This document shows positions 45,245-55,064 of a DNA stretch of 64,000 bases, piece after piece. The stretch comes from Tropicimonas sp. IMCC34011 (GTDB lineage: Bacteria > Pseudomonadota > Alphaproteobacteria > Rhodobacterales > Rhodobacteraceae). The DNA lies in the NCBI RefSeq assembly GCF_003390865.1, contig NZ_QMEJ01000001.1, forward strand, positions 124,001 to 188,000, in the 5' to 3' direction. The notes below the pieces were generated by a model that was not told the origin of the DNA, did not search any database, and saw only the letters and a program-made list of their open reading frames with translations. Within the stretch, counting starts at the first letter, position 1, and each line of letters begins with the position of its first letter. The position numbers and the translations under genes were made by a program.

Positions 45245-45539
45245 GCTCCGCCTGCCCGCGGTCCGGGTCAGCGGGGGTGGTTGCCTCCCCCTCGTCTGTC
45301 CAGTCCCCCCGGTCGGTATCCCCAGGGCCCGCCTCGGCCCTGACCGCTCCCGGTCCCGGACCGCAAACTCAAGGGCCGCCGTCGCCATCTGGCGCGGCGG
45401 CCCCTTTTTTATCCGCGTCTTGCCTGGTCGTTGCCTCGCGGATCGATTTATTGCCGAGGCGCGAGGTATGTGCGCCATGCACCGGCGTGCGCGGACGGGC
45501 CGCGCCGCTCCGGTGATCCCGTTCCTGACCGGCCCCTGA
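45208..45539. other. 332-bp gap without a gene, C-rich and structured
   Basis: Between the micro-protein stop and the convergent tusA stop. It holds the second repeat copy, a cytosine-rich stretch (45245-45370) with several short GC hairpins, the terminator at 45373-45410, and about 130 bp with no clear signal. Open frames crossing it on both strands lack codon structure or family likeness. The untranslated tail of about 165 nt before the terminator is long for so small a message. Confidence 0.6.
45373..45410 (+). terminator. Strong rho-independent terminator
   Basis: 9-bp stem GGGCCGCCG / CGGCGGCCC extended by an inner CGCC/GGCG pair with ATCT loop, followed by six T (45405-45410). Ends the micro-protein transcript. 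Confidence 0.92.
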
Positions 45540-45788
45540 TCAGGCGGATCCCTTACGGATGGTGAAGGCCGTCCCTCCGGGAATATCCTCCGCGCCAAGC
45601 AGTGCATGACCGCTCTCGGCGCAGAAATGCGGCATGTCGATCAGGGCCGCCGGGTCGTCCGTCAGGATGCGGAGCAGGGCACCCTCCGGCAGCGCCATCA
45701 GGCGCTTGCGCGCGCGCAGAACGGGCAGGGGACACAGCAGGCCGAGTGCGTCGACCTCCTCGGCGATATCGTTGCTGCCTGTCCCCAT
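45540..45788 (-). CDS. TusA-family sulfurtransferase
   Basis: 82 residues with the signature CPxP (VDALGLLCPLPVLRARKRL, catalytic Cys near residue 19) and the second conserved block ILTDDPAALIDMPHFC. TusA proteins carry persulfide sulfur to tRNA thiolation, molybdenum cofactor synthesis or sulfur oxidation; which applies here is not shown. Convergent with the micro-protein unit and divergent, with 60 bp between, from the hydrolase gene at 45849. Confidence 0.92.
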   Translation of the reverse strand: MGTGSNDIAEEVDALGLLCPLPVLRARKRLMALPEGALLRILTDDPAALIDMPHFCAESGHALLGAEDIPGGTAFTIRKGSA

Positions 45789-45848
45789 CTCGTCACCATT
45801 CCTTCAGATTTTGCTTGCCATCCGGGGCCTTGCAGGAAGGATAGCGCC

Positions 45849-47093
45849 ATGAGCGATGCCCCCGCCACCCTCGAGACGACGCGTAGCGATCGTGCGGTCA
45901 GGCGGCGTACGGTTTTCTATATCCCGGGCTTCGATCCATTCCACCCTCGCCGGTACCGCGAACTCTATCGAAAGGAGGGCGCGGCGCAGGCGGCGATCTC
46001 GGGCTACGAACTGACGCAGGCGCCGCTGCCGGGATCCGGAGGCGTCGGCTGGGCGGTTCAGGCGGACATCGAGGGCGAACGGACCGAGGCAGAGATCCGC
46101 GTCCTCGTCTGGGCCGACATCGTCAAGGCGTCCATGGGAACGGGCATCGCGCGCACCTATCTCGATCTGTGCCGTACGGCCTGGACCTATATCGCCTCGG
46201 GCGCGCTCGGGCGCTTGATGCGGCTGCGCAAGGGCCCTGTGATCGCGGCGCTCTATCCGGTCGCCGTCCTCCTCGGCCAGCTTCTGATCGCCTGCACTGT
46301 GGCCGTGGGGATCGGCGCGCTCCTGTCGCTGGTCGCGGCGCCCCTCGCATGGCTCGGCGTCCTCGCGATTCCGCCTGTCCTGATGTGGTTCCGCAAGCAC
46401 GATAACCGCATCTTCGCCTATTACCTGATGCACGATTACGCATTTACGGCGCAGTATCGCGGGGCCAATCCGCCCGCTCTCGAGGCCAGGATGGCGCAGT
46501 TCAGGGAGTCGATCGAGGACGCCCTGCGCGGTGATGCGGACGAGGTTCTGGTGGTTGGCCACTCGTCGGGCGCGCATATCGGCGTCTCGGTCCTTGCCGA
46601 TCTCATTCGGGGCGGCGGCGTGCCTCCGGAGGGGCCGACGCTCTCGTTCCTCTCGCTTGGTCAGGTGATTCCGATGGTGTCCTTCCTGCCGGACGCCGAG
46701 CGTCTCCGCGAGGATCTCCGCGTCCTGTCGCAGCAGGGCGAAATGACGTGGATCGACGTCACGGCGCCGGGAGATGGCTGCGCCTTCGCGCTCTGCGATC
46801 CGGTCGCGGTCAGCGGTATGGCAGGGTCCGGGAAACGCTGGCCGCTGGTCCTCTCGGCGGCCTTCACGCAGACGCTGTCGCCGGAGCGATGGTCTGCCCT
46901 GCGCTGGCGATTCTTCCGACTGCATTTCCAGTATCTCTGCGCTTTCGACCGCCCGGGCGATTACGATTATTTCCGCATCACCGCAGGTCCGCGCACGCTG
47001 GCCGCCCGCTTCGCCCATCGCGCCCCGTCGGCCAGCCGGATCGAGATACCCGTCTCCCCCCATATCCGCCGCAGGGACCCGCAAACCGCATGA
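45849..47093 (+). CDS. Membrane-anchored alpha/beta-hydrolase-like protein
   Basis: 414 residues. An N-terminal strand-turn (VFYIPGFDPFHPRRYRELY) resembles the oxyanion segment of alpha/beta hydrolases. Two hydrophobic spans (about residues 130-180) interrupt the fold. The nucleophile elbow VLVVGHSSGAHIG gives the serine, with acidic (DVTAPGD) and histidine (RLHF) candidates after it. The substrate is unknown, possibly a lipid given the membrane spans. The stop overlaps the start of the P450 gene (ATGA), so the two are made together and probably act on the same lipophilic compound (inference). Confidence 0.78.
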   Translation: MSDAPATLETTRSDRAVRRRTVFYIPGFDPFHPRRYRELYRKEGAAQAAISGYELTQAPLPGSGGVGWAVQADIEGERTEAEIRVLVWADIVKASMGTGIARTYLDLCRTAWTYIASGALGRLMRLRKGPVIAALYPVAVLLGQLLIACTVAVGIGALLSLVAAPLAWLGVLAIPPVLMWFRKHDNRIFAYYLMHDYAFTAQYRGANPPALEARMAQFRESIEDALRGDADEVLVVGHSSGAHIGVSVLADLIRGGGVPPEGPTLSFLSLGQVIPMVSFLPDAERLREDLRVLSQQGEMTWIDVTAPGDGCAFALCDPVAVSGMAGSGKRWPLVLSAAFTQTLSPERWSALRWRFFRLHFQYLCAFDRPGDYDYFRITAGPRTLAARFAHRAPSASRIEIPVSPHIRRRDPQTA

Positions 47094-48451
47094 TCCCGCC
47101 GAAGCCAGCCGCGCGCGAGGGGCGCGTCTCCCTTCTGCGATATCTCAGGCTGTTCCGGTCGGACATCCTCTCCGCCCAGCCGGAGAAGCTCTACCGCGCC
47201 TGGATGGCGGAGTTCCGCACGCCGTTCTTCCGCTCCTACATGATCGGACAGCCTTCGCTAGTCGATCTCGTCCTGAAGGAGCGGCCGGGGGATTTTCCGA
47301 AATCCGATCGGGTACGGGAAGGGCTGGCTCCGCTTCTGGGGAACTCCGTCTTCGTCACCAATGGCGAGGAGTGGACGCGGCAGCGGCGGATCATCGATCC
47401 GGCCTTCGAGGGCGGGCGGCTTCGCCAGACATTTCCCGCGATGCGAGATGCGGCCGTGGCGACCCTTGCGCGGCTGGACGCGCGAGCGGATGGCTCAGAG
47501 GTCGAGATTGAGGCGGAGGCGAGCCATGCCGCGGCGGATGTGATCTTCCGCACGCTCTTCTCCATCCCCATCGAGCATGAAATCGCCGCCGAGGTCTTCG
47601 CCGCGTTCCGCGCCTATCAGCGGGAACAGCCGCTTCTGAACGTCGCCGCCTTCCTGCCCGTGCCCCGCTGGGTGCCGCGCTTTCACTCGCGCCGCGCGCG
47701 CGCTTCCGCCCGGCCCATCCGTGAGCTGATCGCGCGCCTTGTCAGGGAGCGCGCCGCGCTGATCGAGGCGGGAGACGCGCCGGACGATCTCGCGACGAAG
47801 ATCATGACGACGCAGGATCCAAAGACGGGGGCGCGCTTCGACGAGGCGGAGATGGTGGACCAGGTTGCCATCTTCTTTCTCGCCGGGCACGAGACCAGCG
47901 CCTCCGCTCTCGGCTGGGCGCTCTGGCTTCTCGCCGCATCGCCCGACTGGCAGGAGAAGGTCGCGGCGGACGGGCGCCGGCTCGGCGATCTCGGAGAAGC
48001 GCCGTTCAGTGCGATCTCCAGTCTCAAGGTGACGCGGGACGTGTTCCGGGAGGCGCTGCGCCTCTACCCGCCCGTGCCAATGATGGTCCGCGAGGCGCGG
48101 TGCCCGGAGCGGTTCAGGGACCGGGACGTGCCGGCGGGATCGCAGATCATCATCTCTCCCTGGCACCTTCACCGCCAGTCCCGCCTCTGGACGGAGCCCG
48201 ATGCCTTCGACCCGGCGCGATGGGGAACCGAGAACGGCAAGGCCTGCCAGCGGGAGGCCTACATTCCCTTCTCGGCCGGTCCGCGCGTCTGCCCCGGCGC
48301 GGGGTTCGCGATGATCGAGGGCGTGCTTTTGCTCGCCTCCATCGTGGGACGCTACCGGCTGGAGATCGTTGAGGGGAAGCGTCCCGTGCCGGTCGCGCAT
48401 CTGACGGTGCGGGCGAGGGACGGGATCTGGCTGAAGCTCACGCCCCGCTGA
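47090..48451 (+). CDS. Cytochrome P450
   Basis: 453 residues, no membrane anchor, so the soluble bacterial type. I-helix FLAGHETSASALGWAL holds the oxygen-activating Thr. The K-helix ExxR is in FREALRLYPP, and the heme-binding loop FSAGPRVCPGAG carries the cysteine ligand Cys401. The general look (QRRIIDPAF, MTTQDPKTG) is close to CYP102/CYP4-like fatty-acid or alkane hydroxylases, but the substrate is not proven. No ferredoxin or reductase gene is adjacent. Coupled to the upstream membrane hydrolase. Confidence 0.95.
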   Translation: MIPPKPAAREGRVSLLRYLRLFRSDILSAQPEKLYRAWMAEFRTPFFRSYMIGQPSLVDLVLKERPGDFPKSDRVREGLAPLLGNSVFVTNGEEWTRQRRIIDPAFEGGRLRQTFPAMRDAAVATLARLDARADGSEVEIEAEASHAAADVIFRTLFSIPIEHEIAAEVFAAFRAYQREQPLLNVAAFLPVPRWVPRFHSRRARASARPIRELIARLVRERAALIEAGDAPDDLATKIMTTQDPKTGARFDEAEMVDQVAIFFLAGHETSASALGWALWLLAASPDWQEKVAADGRRLGDLGEAPFSAISSLKVTRDVFREALRLYPPVPMMVREARCPERFRDRDVPAGSQIIISPWHLHRQSRLWTEPDAFDPARWGTENGKACQREAYIPFSAGPRVCPGAGFAMIEGVLLLASIVGRYRLEIVEGKRPVPVAHLTVRARDGIWLKLTPR

Positions 48452-48665
48452 GGCGGGATTGAAGATCGAGGAGAACGTGGAGGCGGATAGCCGTGGCCAG
48501 ACCGATCTCCGGATCGCGCTCGGCATCGATGCGCGCGGCAAGCGTGTTGATCGGCAGGTCCTCCCGCTGCGCGCATTCGCGGAAGGCCTGCCAAAACGCA
48601 TCCTCCAGCGTGACGGACGTGCGGTGCCCGGCCAGCGTCAGGCTGCGTTTGCGTGGGCGGCTCAT
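48438..48665 (-). CDS. Ribbon-helix-helix domain protein
   Basis: 75 residues from MSRPRKRSLTLAGHRTSVTLEDAFW. It matches the RHH_4 family common in alphaproteobacteria: a short strand for DNA contact (TSVTLED) and two helices (FWQAFRECAQREDLPINTLAARID, then LATAIRLHVLLDLQSRL). Probably a dimeric DNA-binding regulator with unknown targets. Its start overlaps the end of the Hint gene (ATGA), and its 3' end overlaps the convergent P450 gene by 14 bp. Confidence 0.88.
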   Translation of the reverse strand: MSRPRKRSLTLAGHRTSVTLEDAFWQAFRECAQREDLPINTLAARIDAERDPEIGLATAIRLHVLLDLQSRLSGA

Positions 48666-49324
48666 CGTGGCATCGCGCGGGGCAGGATCTCGGGTCCGTA
48701 ATCCTTCAGCGCGCGCCCGTCGCCGGCAAGGTCTGCAAGAAGCTGCCTGCGAAGCGCCCTGTCCTGGCGGCCGGACAATGCGCCGGGGTGAAGGCTCTCG
48801 AGCGGCACGCCGCCCGCGAAGATCACGGCATGACGCTCGAGCAGGATCTGCACATAGGTCACGGCCGTGGCCGGAGCGATGCCGACGCCCTCCAAATCCA
48901 GGCAGGCGGCGGCGGGAACGATCTGACGGCGCCCGTCCACCCATCGCACCATGCCGGCACGGGGCGAAAGGCGGAGGGGCCGGCGCGGGGCGCCGCCGCC
49001 GAAGGCATGGGCGGCGACGAGGATGGGCGAAAGGTCCGGCCGCTCGGCAATACGCTCGGCAGGCAGGGGGTGCCGCCGGGTCCAGAGGATGCGAACCGGG
49101 CCGCTCTCGGTTAGGACGCTCTGGCCGGCGCGGAGTTTCCCTGCCGCGCGAGGGCCCTCCGGCGTCATAACGCGCGCCTCGGCGGCGACGGCGGAGGCGA
49201 GGCAGGCGCCGGACGAGCGAGCCGCCTCCGCGGAGCCTTCGCTGAGGACAAGAGGGCGCCGGCGCCCTGGAGTGCTCCGGACGGGTCGCGCGATGTGGAA
49301 AGCCTGCGAGGGCAGGGAGCTCAT
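48662..49324 (-). CDS. Hint-domain protein, apparently degenerate
   Basis: 220 residues from MSSLPSQAFHIARPV; an ATG 34 codons upstream is possible. The middle matches the Hint_2 family of Rhodobacteraceae (RVMTPEGPRAAGKLRAGQSVLT, then ILLERHAVIFAGGVPLESLHPG). Yet the position expected for the autoprocessing cysteine reads alanine (a nearby Cys is four residues too early), and the usual SPQHR histidine motif reads SPRAGM. It is therefore probably inactive in self-processing. Inserted between DUF4169 and the RHH gene, overlapping the latter's start. Confidence 0.82.
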   Translation of the reverse strand: MSSLPSQAFHIARPVRSTPGRRRPLVLSEGSAEAARSSGACLASAVAAEARVMTPEGPRAAGKLRAGQSVLTESGPVRILWTRRHPLPAERIAERPDLSPILVAAHAFGGGAPRRPLRLSPRAGMVRWVDGRRQIVPAAACLDLEGVGIAPATAVTYVQILLERHAVIFAGGVPLESLHPGALSGRQDRALRRQLLADLAGDGRALKDYGPEILPRAMPR

Positions 49325-49450
49325 GCCGTCATCCGTCTCCGGGACAAACGGAAGTATGAGCGCGAATCGTTTCGGATGGGAGCGGACGGCGCCGAGGGCG
49401 GACAGACCTGTGGCCACCATGCACATGGATGATGCAGGGGCGCCGCGACT

Positions 49451-49639
49451 TCACTCGAGGTCATCGTCCCGTTTCCCGGCGTCGTGAGCACGTTGCGCGC
49501 GTTCGTTCTCCGCGCGCGCGGCGTCTTTCCGGGCCTTCGGCAGGCCGTGGAAGGCGGCGTTGCGATCCGCCGCCTCCTTCTTCTCTGCCCGGGCCCGCGC
49601 CTTGCGGACCCGGTTGAGGTTCACCGGCACATCGGCCAT
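49451..49639 (-). CDS. DUF4169 family small protein
   Basis: 62 residues, very rich in Ala, Arg, Lys and Glu (NLNRVRKARARAEKKEAADRN), probably one long helix. The family is restricted mainly to Rhodobacterales-like alphaproteobacteria and typically follows fumC, as here (4 bp gap). The function is unknown. Confidence 0.9.
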   Translation of the reverse strand: MADVPVNLNRVRKARARAEKKEAADRNAAFHGLPKARKDAARAENERAQRAHDAGKRDDDLE

Positions 49640-49643
49640 CGGC

Positions 49644-51041
<1,398 letters not shown>

Positions 51042-51158
51042 GGCGTCCTCCGAATGGGTCGCCAGCGGTTTACCCGCAGGAGCGTGGCAGGGCAACGCAC
51101 CCCGCCACCATGCGGGCGCTAACAGCACCATGCGGGCGCACAAAACGCCCGCGCCGGG

Positions 51159-51641
51159 TCAGGTCTTCCGGAAGCTGTCGAGCCGGACCACCTCGGCGTC
51201 GCCCTTCGGCGCCTCATCCTCGACCGAGCTGTCGGTGAAGGCGGCCTCATCCACGAACTCGTCCTCCTCGTCGTCGTCGTTCGCGGCATCCTGCGTCTCG
51301 AACCGCAGGCCGAATTCGACGGAGGGGTCCACGAAGGTGCGGATCGCCTCGAACGGGATGTAGAGCGGCTCCGGGCTGTCGCCGAAATTGAGCGTGATGT
51401 AGAACCCGTCCTCGGTCACTTCGAGGCCGGAGAACCAGTGCTGAATGACCACGGTCATGTCGGCAGGGTATCTCTGGCGCAGCCAGTCGGCGACCTCGGT
51501 GTCGGGATGGCCGGTGTCGAAGGTGATGAAGAAATGATGCTCACCGGGCAGGCCGCCCGAGGCCACGTCCCGGAGGACCTGTCGGATGAGGCTGCGCATC
51601 GCCTCGTGCATCAGGTGCCCATATTCAATGGTGCGCGACAT
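51159..51641 (-). CDS. sspB: SspB-family ClpXP adaptor (alphaproteobacterial type)
   Basis: 160 residues. The ssrA-tag-binding domain is N-terminal (YGHLMHEAMRSLIRQVL, HHFFITFDTGHPDTEVADWL, YITLNFGDSPEPLYIPFEAI). A flexible acidic linker with DDDEEDEFVDE follows, then a C-terminal ClpX-docking peptide, VVRLDSFRKT, like the tail of Caulobacter SspB-alpha. It delivers ssrA-tagged proteins to ClpXP. It lies 117 bp upstream of fumC on the same strand, a conserved neighbourhood. Confidence 0.94.
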   Translation of the reverse strand: MSRTIEYGHLMHEAMRSLIRQVLRDVASGGLPGEHHFFITFDTGHPDTEVADWLRQRYPADMTVVIQHWFSGLEVTEDGFYITLNFGDSPEPLYIPFEAIRTFVDPSVEFGLRFETQDAANDDDEEDEFVDEAAFTDSSVEDEAPKGDAEVVRLDSFRKT

Positions 51642-51824
51642 CTGGTATCCCGGAAATTGCGGCGCCGCAGAAATCGGCGTCGACCTCAGCATAAAAGATT
51701 CGAACCGGAATGACAGCCCCCGCCGCCGGGGCAGTCTGTCCCGCGACACGGGCCATCTTGCGCGGCGTTTTACTCCGGATCGCGCCCGGAAAATCGCGGT
51801 TCGTTCTCGCTGTCTCTCAGGGTC

Positions 51825-52271
51825 TCAGGCGGCGCTCTCGACCGTCGCCATCGCCTCCGCCGCCGCCTCGAAGACCAGCAGGATCGAGGCGTGCCGGTTC
51901 TTGAAGTCCCGCGCCGGAGACAGCGCTTCCAGCCCATCGAAGGGGGCATCCGGCACAGGGCCATCCTCCTTCAGCATGGCGCGAAGCTGGTCTCGCCCGC
52001 GCTCGATCTGCTCCCGTGTGGTTCCGATGGCGGATTTGCCGAACACCGCCGAGGACGCCTGTCCGAGCGCGCAGGCCTTCACGTCCAAGCCCAGCTCCGT
52101 CACCCGGCCCGCCTCGGAGACCACGTCCACCGTCACGGTAGAGCCGCAGAGGGGCGAGCGTTTCTTGACGCTTGCCTCCGGCGCCTCGAGCCTGCCGACA
52201 TTCGGGATGTCCGCGGCGAGGGCGAGGATACGCCCGGAATAGAGCTTGACGAGATCGGTGTCGGTGGTCAT
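51825..52271 (-). CDS. NifU/IscU-like Fe-S scaffold family protein
   Basis: 148 residues. The first two cluster-ligand cysteines of IscU-type scaffolds are in RSPLCGSTVTVD and KACALGQASSAVFG. The third, expected near the C-terminal helix, reads RHASILLVFEAA, without cysteine. The protein may thus bind a cluster differently or have another sulfur/metal role. Divergent from hisI, with 63 bp between; this pairing recurs in alphaproteobacteria. Confidence 0.88.
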   Translation of the reverse strand: MTTDTDLVKLYSGRILALAADIPNVGRLEAPEASVKKRSPLCGSTVTVDVVSEAGRVTELGLDVKACALGQASSAVFGKSAIGTTREQIERGRDQLRAMLKEDGPVPDAPFDGLEALSPARDFKNRHASILLVFEAAAEAMATVESAA

Positions 52272-52334
52272 TCGGAGCCTTCCTGCGCTGGTCCGACAGA
52301 TAGCCATGCGCGCGAGGAATTCAAAGGAGCCTTG

Positions 52335-52694
52335 ATGTCCTTCGATGCCGAAACGCTGCGCTACGATGCCGCCGGTCTTCTTCCCGTCATCGCCCAGGAA
52401 GCCACCACCGGCGAAGTCCTGATGCTCGCCTGGATGAACGCCGAGGCCGTGCGCCGGACGCTCGAGACCGGACGCGTGACCTACTGGTCCCGGTCGCGTG
52501 AGGATTTCTGGGTCAAGGGCGAGACATCTGGCCACACGCAGGAGCTGGTCGAGCTGCGGATCGATTGCGACCGGGACTGTCTCCTCGCCGTCGTGCGCCA
52601 GACCGGTCCGGCATGTCATACCGGGCGCCGCAGCTGTTTCTACACCGGCATCAATGCCGGCGAGGAACTGGAGCTGATGAAGCCGGAAGTCTGA
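52335..52694 (+). CDS. hisI: Phosphoribosyl-AMP cyclohydrolase
   Basis: Third step of histidine synthesis. 119 residues, the stand-alone form without the HisE domain. It has MLAWMNAEAVRRTLETG, the metal-binding DCDRDCLLAVV and the C-terminal GPACHTGRRSCFY cysteines/histidine. AAAGGAG is the ribosome binding site. No other his genes are nearby. Confidence 0.97.
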   Translation: MSFDAETLRYDAAGLLPVIAQEATTGEVLMLAWMNAEAVRRTLETGRVTYWSRSREDFWVKGETSGHTQELVELRIDCDRDCLLAVVRQTGPACHTGRRSCFYTGINAGEELELMKPEV

Positions 52695-52698
52695 CGGC

Positions 52699-53565
52699 TC
52701 AGAGCCCGATGAGCGCGCGCATCTCTCCGGCGCTCATCCCGGCCTCCCGGTAGGCGGAGATCGCGCGGGCATCGTCCCGCTTGGCGAGCCGCTTGCCGCT
52801 CTCGTCCCGGATCAGCCGGTGATGGAGATAGGCGGGGCGCGGCAGGCCGAGCAGGATCTGCAAGAGGACGTGGATCGGCGTCGCCTCCGCGAGGTCCTGG
52901 CCCCGCACGACAGCGCTCACGCCCTGGGCCGCATCGTCCACCACGACGGCAAGGTGATAGGACGCGTCCCATCCGCGCCGAGAAAGCACGACGTCCCCGA
53001 CCTCCTCCGTCATCTGCCGGCACGTCGCGATCCGGTGCCCCGGCGCCTCGCCATGCTCCTCGAAGGAGACCGTCCCGGCACGCTCCATTGCCAGCCTCAT
53101 GTCGAGCCGCAATGCCTCGTGCCAGGGCACGGGCCCGGTCCGGGGCGCCCCGCGACAGGTGCCGGGATAGACGATCCCGTCCGGCCCGATCAGCGGATCG
53201 CCCCCTTCCTGCGGCGCGCGCGCAGCGGCGCGGATGTCCTTCCGGCGACAGGTGCAGGGATAAAGAAGGCCCGCATCCCAGAGCTGCTGGAGGGCGTCCC
53301 GGTAGGCCGCCCCGCGCTCCGACTGGCGCATCACCGGCTCCGGCCATGACAGACCGAGCCAGGAGAGATCCTCCGCGATGAGCGCCTCGTAGGCGGGCTT
53401 CGAGCGCTCCCTGTCGAGATCCTCGAGCCGGAGCAGGAACCTGCCGCCGCGCTCCTTTGCCATCTCGAAGGCAAACCCCGCCGAAAAGGCATGTCCAAGA
53501 TGAAGCGGCCCCGTGGGCGAGGGCGCGAAGCGGGTGACGAACGCCGCCCCCTCGGGCAGGCTCAT
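52699..53565 (-). CDS. gluQ: Glutamyl-queuosine tRNA(Asp) synthetase
   Basis: 288-residue GltX paralogue lacking the anticodon-binding domain; it attaches glutamate to queuosine-34 of tRNA-Asp. HIGH-like motif [21 protein letters not shown]-like [13 protein letters not shown], and the zinc site [11 protein letters not shown] with a later YPGTCRG are visible. Its start overlaps the trmFO stop (ATGA), linking two tRNA modification genes. Convergent with hisI (4 bp). Confidence 0.96.
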   Translation of the reverse strand: MSLPEGAAFVTRFAPSPTGPLHLGHAFSAGFAFEMAKERGGRFLLRLEDLDRERSKPAYEALIAEDLSWLGLSWPEPVMRQSERGAAYRDALQQLWDAGLLYPCTCRRKDIRAAARAPQEGGDPLIGPDGIVYPGTCRGAPRTGPVPWHEALRLDMRLAMERAGTVSFEEHGEAPGHRIATCRQMTEEVGDVVLSRRGWDASYHLAVVVDDAAQGVSAVVRGQDLAEATPIHVLLQILLGLPRPAYLHHRLIRDESGKRLAKRDDARAISAYREAGMSAGEMRALIGL

Positions 53566-54920
53566 GCCGGGGCCGTCACCGGTGCCGTCGTCTCCAGCCA
53601 GTCCGCCCACGCGGCCTTCGCACGATCGGTATAGGCTTTGTAGCGCTCGCGGCGCCCCTTGCGGCCGCCCTTTGCGTCGATCGGCGGGAAGAGCCCGAAA
53701 TTGACGTTCATCGGCTGGAACGTCTTCGCCTCGGCGCCCCCGGTGATATGGCTCAGAAGGGCGCCCATCGCGGTGACGTGCGGCACCTCCGGCAGGGTGC
53801 GCCCCGCGAGTTCCGCTGCGGCGAGACGCCCCGCCAGAAGCCCCATCGCGGCGCTTTCGACGTAGCCCTCAACGCCGGTGATCTGCCCCGCGAAGCGCAA
53901 GTGAGGCGCCGATTTCATCCGCATCTGCGAATCGAGCAGCGTCGGCGAGTTGAGGAATGTGTTGCGATGGATGCCGCCGAGCCGGGCGAAGCGCGCTTCC
54001 CCGAGCCCGGGGATCATGCGCAGCACTTCGTTCTGGGCGCCGTAGCGCATCTTCGTCTGGAATCCGACGATGTTGTAGAGCGTGCCGAGCGCGTTGTCCC
54101 GCCGGAGCTGGACGACGGCATAGGCCTTTTCGTCCGGCTTGTGCGTGTTCGTGAGGCCGATGGGCTTCATCGGTCCGAAGCGCAGCGTCCCCCGTCCGCG
54201 CGCGGCCATCACCTCGATGGGCAGGCAGCCGTCGAAATAGCCCGCCGTCTCGCCCTCGTGGAACTCGGTGACGTCGGCGGCGAGGAGCGCGTCGATGAAG
54301 GCCTCGTACTCATCCTTCGTCATCGGGCAGTTGATATAGGCGCGGCGCTCCTCCTCGGTCTCGCCCTTGTCGTAGCGGGACTGGCGCCAGGCGACATCCA
54401 TGTCGATGCTGTCGGCATAGACGATGGGGGCGATGGCGTCGAAGAAGGCCAGCGCCTCCTGACCGGTATGGCGTGCGATGTCCTCGGCAAGCGCGCCCGA
54501 GGTCAGTGGGCCGGTGGCGACGATGACGGGCCCGTCCGAGGGAAGCGCGGTGATCTCACCCGCCCGGATCTCGATCAGGGGGTGCGCCTTCAACCGCTCC
54601 GTCACGCCGGCGGAGAAGGCATCGCGGTCAACCGCGAGGGCGCCGCCAGCGGGAAGACTGTGCCGGTCGGCCATCTCCATCAGGAGCCCGCCCGCCTGCC
54701 GCATCTCCCAATGAAGCAGGCCGACGGCGTTGCTCTCGTCGTCGTCCGAGCGGAAAGAGTTGGAGCAGACCATCTCGGCAAGGTTGCCGGTGCGATGGGC
54801 GAAGGTGCCCGTCTGGGGCCGCATTTCGTGCAGGACGACGGAGATGCCGGCGCCCGCGGCCTGCCAGGCGGCTTCGGAGCCGGCCATGCCGCCGCCGATG
54901 ATATGAAGGGTCTGTGTCAT
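53562..54920 (-). CDS. trmFO: tRNA (uracil-54-C5) methyltransferase, folate- and FAD-dependent
   Basis: 452 residues. An FAD-binding Rossmann motif starts the protein ([16 protein letters not shown]). [11 protein letters not shown] holds the catalytic-loop cysteine region, and [14 protein letters not shown] the second functional cysteine segment. Uses methylene-tetrahydrofolate and NAD(P)H to make m5U54. Coupled to gluQ. The upstream gap (54921-55064) contains a hairpin. Confidence 0.97.
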   Translation of the reverse strand: MTQTLHIIGGGMAGSEAAWQAAGAGISVVLHEMRPQTGTFAHRTGNLAEMVCSNSFRSDDDESNAVGLLHWEMRQAGGLLMEMADRHSLPAGGALAVDRDAFSAGVTERLKAHPLIEIRAGEITALPSDGPVIVATGPLTSGALAEDIARHTGQEALAFFDAIAPIVYADSIDMDVAWRQSRYDKGETEEERRAYINCPMTKDEYEAFIDALLAADVTEFHEGETAGYFDGCLPIEVMAARGRGTLRFGPMKPIGLTNTHKPDEKAYAVVQLRRDNALGTLYNIVGFQTKMRYGAQNEVLRMIPGLGEARFARLGGIHRNTFLNSPTLLDSQMRMKSAPHLRFAGQITGVEGYVESAAMGLLAGRLAAAELAGRTLPEVPHVTAMGALLSHITGGAEAKTFQPMNVNFGLFPPIDAKGGRKGRRERYKAYTDRAKAAWADWLETTAPVTAPA

Positions 54921-54968
54921 GCCCCGCATCTAGGACGACGCGCGCCGGGACGCAAAGGGCAACGTGAC

Positions 54969-54998
54969 GGGGCGCCGAACTTTCAGGTCCGGCGCCCC
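54969..54998. terminator. Hairpin between fadL-type gene and trmFO
   Basis: 9-bp perfect stem GGGGCGCCG / CGGCGCCCC with a 12-nt loop. It is downstream of the fadL-type gene (minus strand), but the T-rich side (TTCATCTTTT) is on the plus strand, so termination of the fadL-type message may be inefficient. No plus-strand gene leads into it. Confidence 0.5.
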
Positions 54999-55064
54999 TT
55001 CATCTTTTCTCTATTATCCCGGCGCGCCATACGCGATGGCGGCGCGTTTAGGGCCAGGCCCTTC

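Noticed and set aside
45035-45607. 190-codon minus-strand frame across the micro-protein and its tail
   Set aside because: Low-complexity Arg/Pro/Gly sequence that runs through the terminator; no start signal.
45608-45848. Upstream extension of the membrane hydrolase into the tusA antisense
   Set aside because: It is antisense to tusA; the start at 45849 yields a sensible N-terminus with the hydrolase strand soon after.
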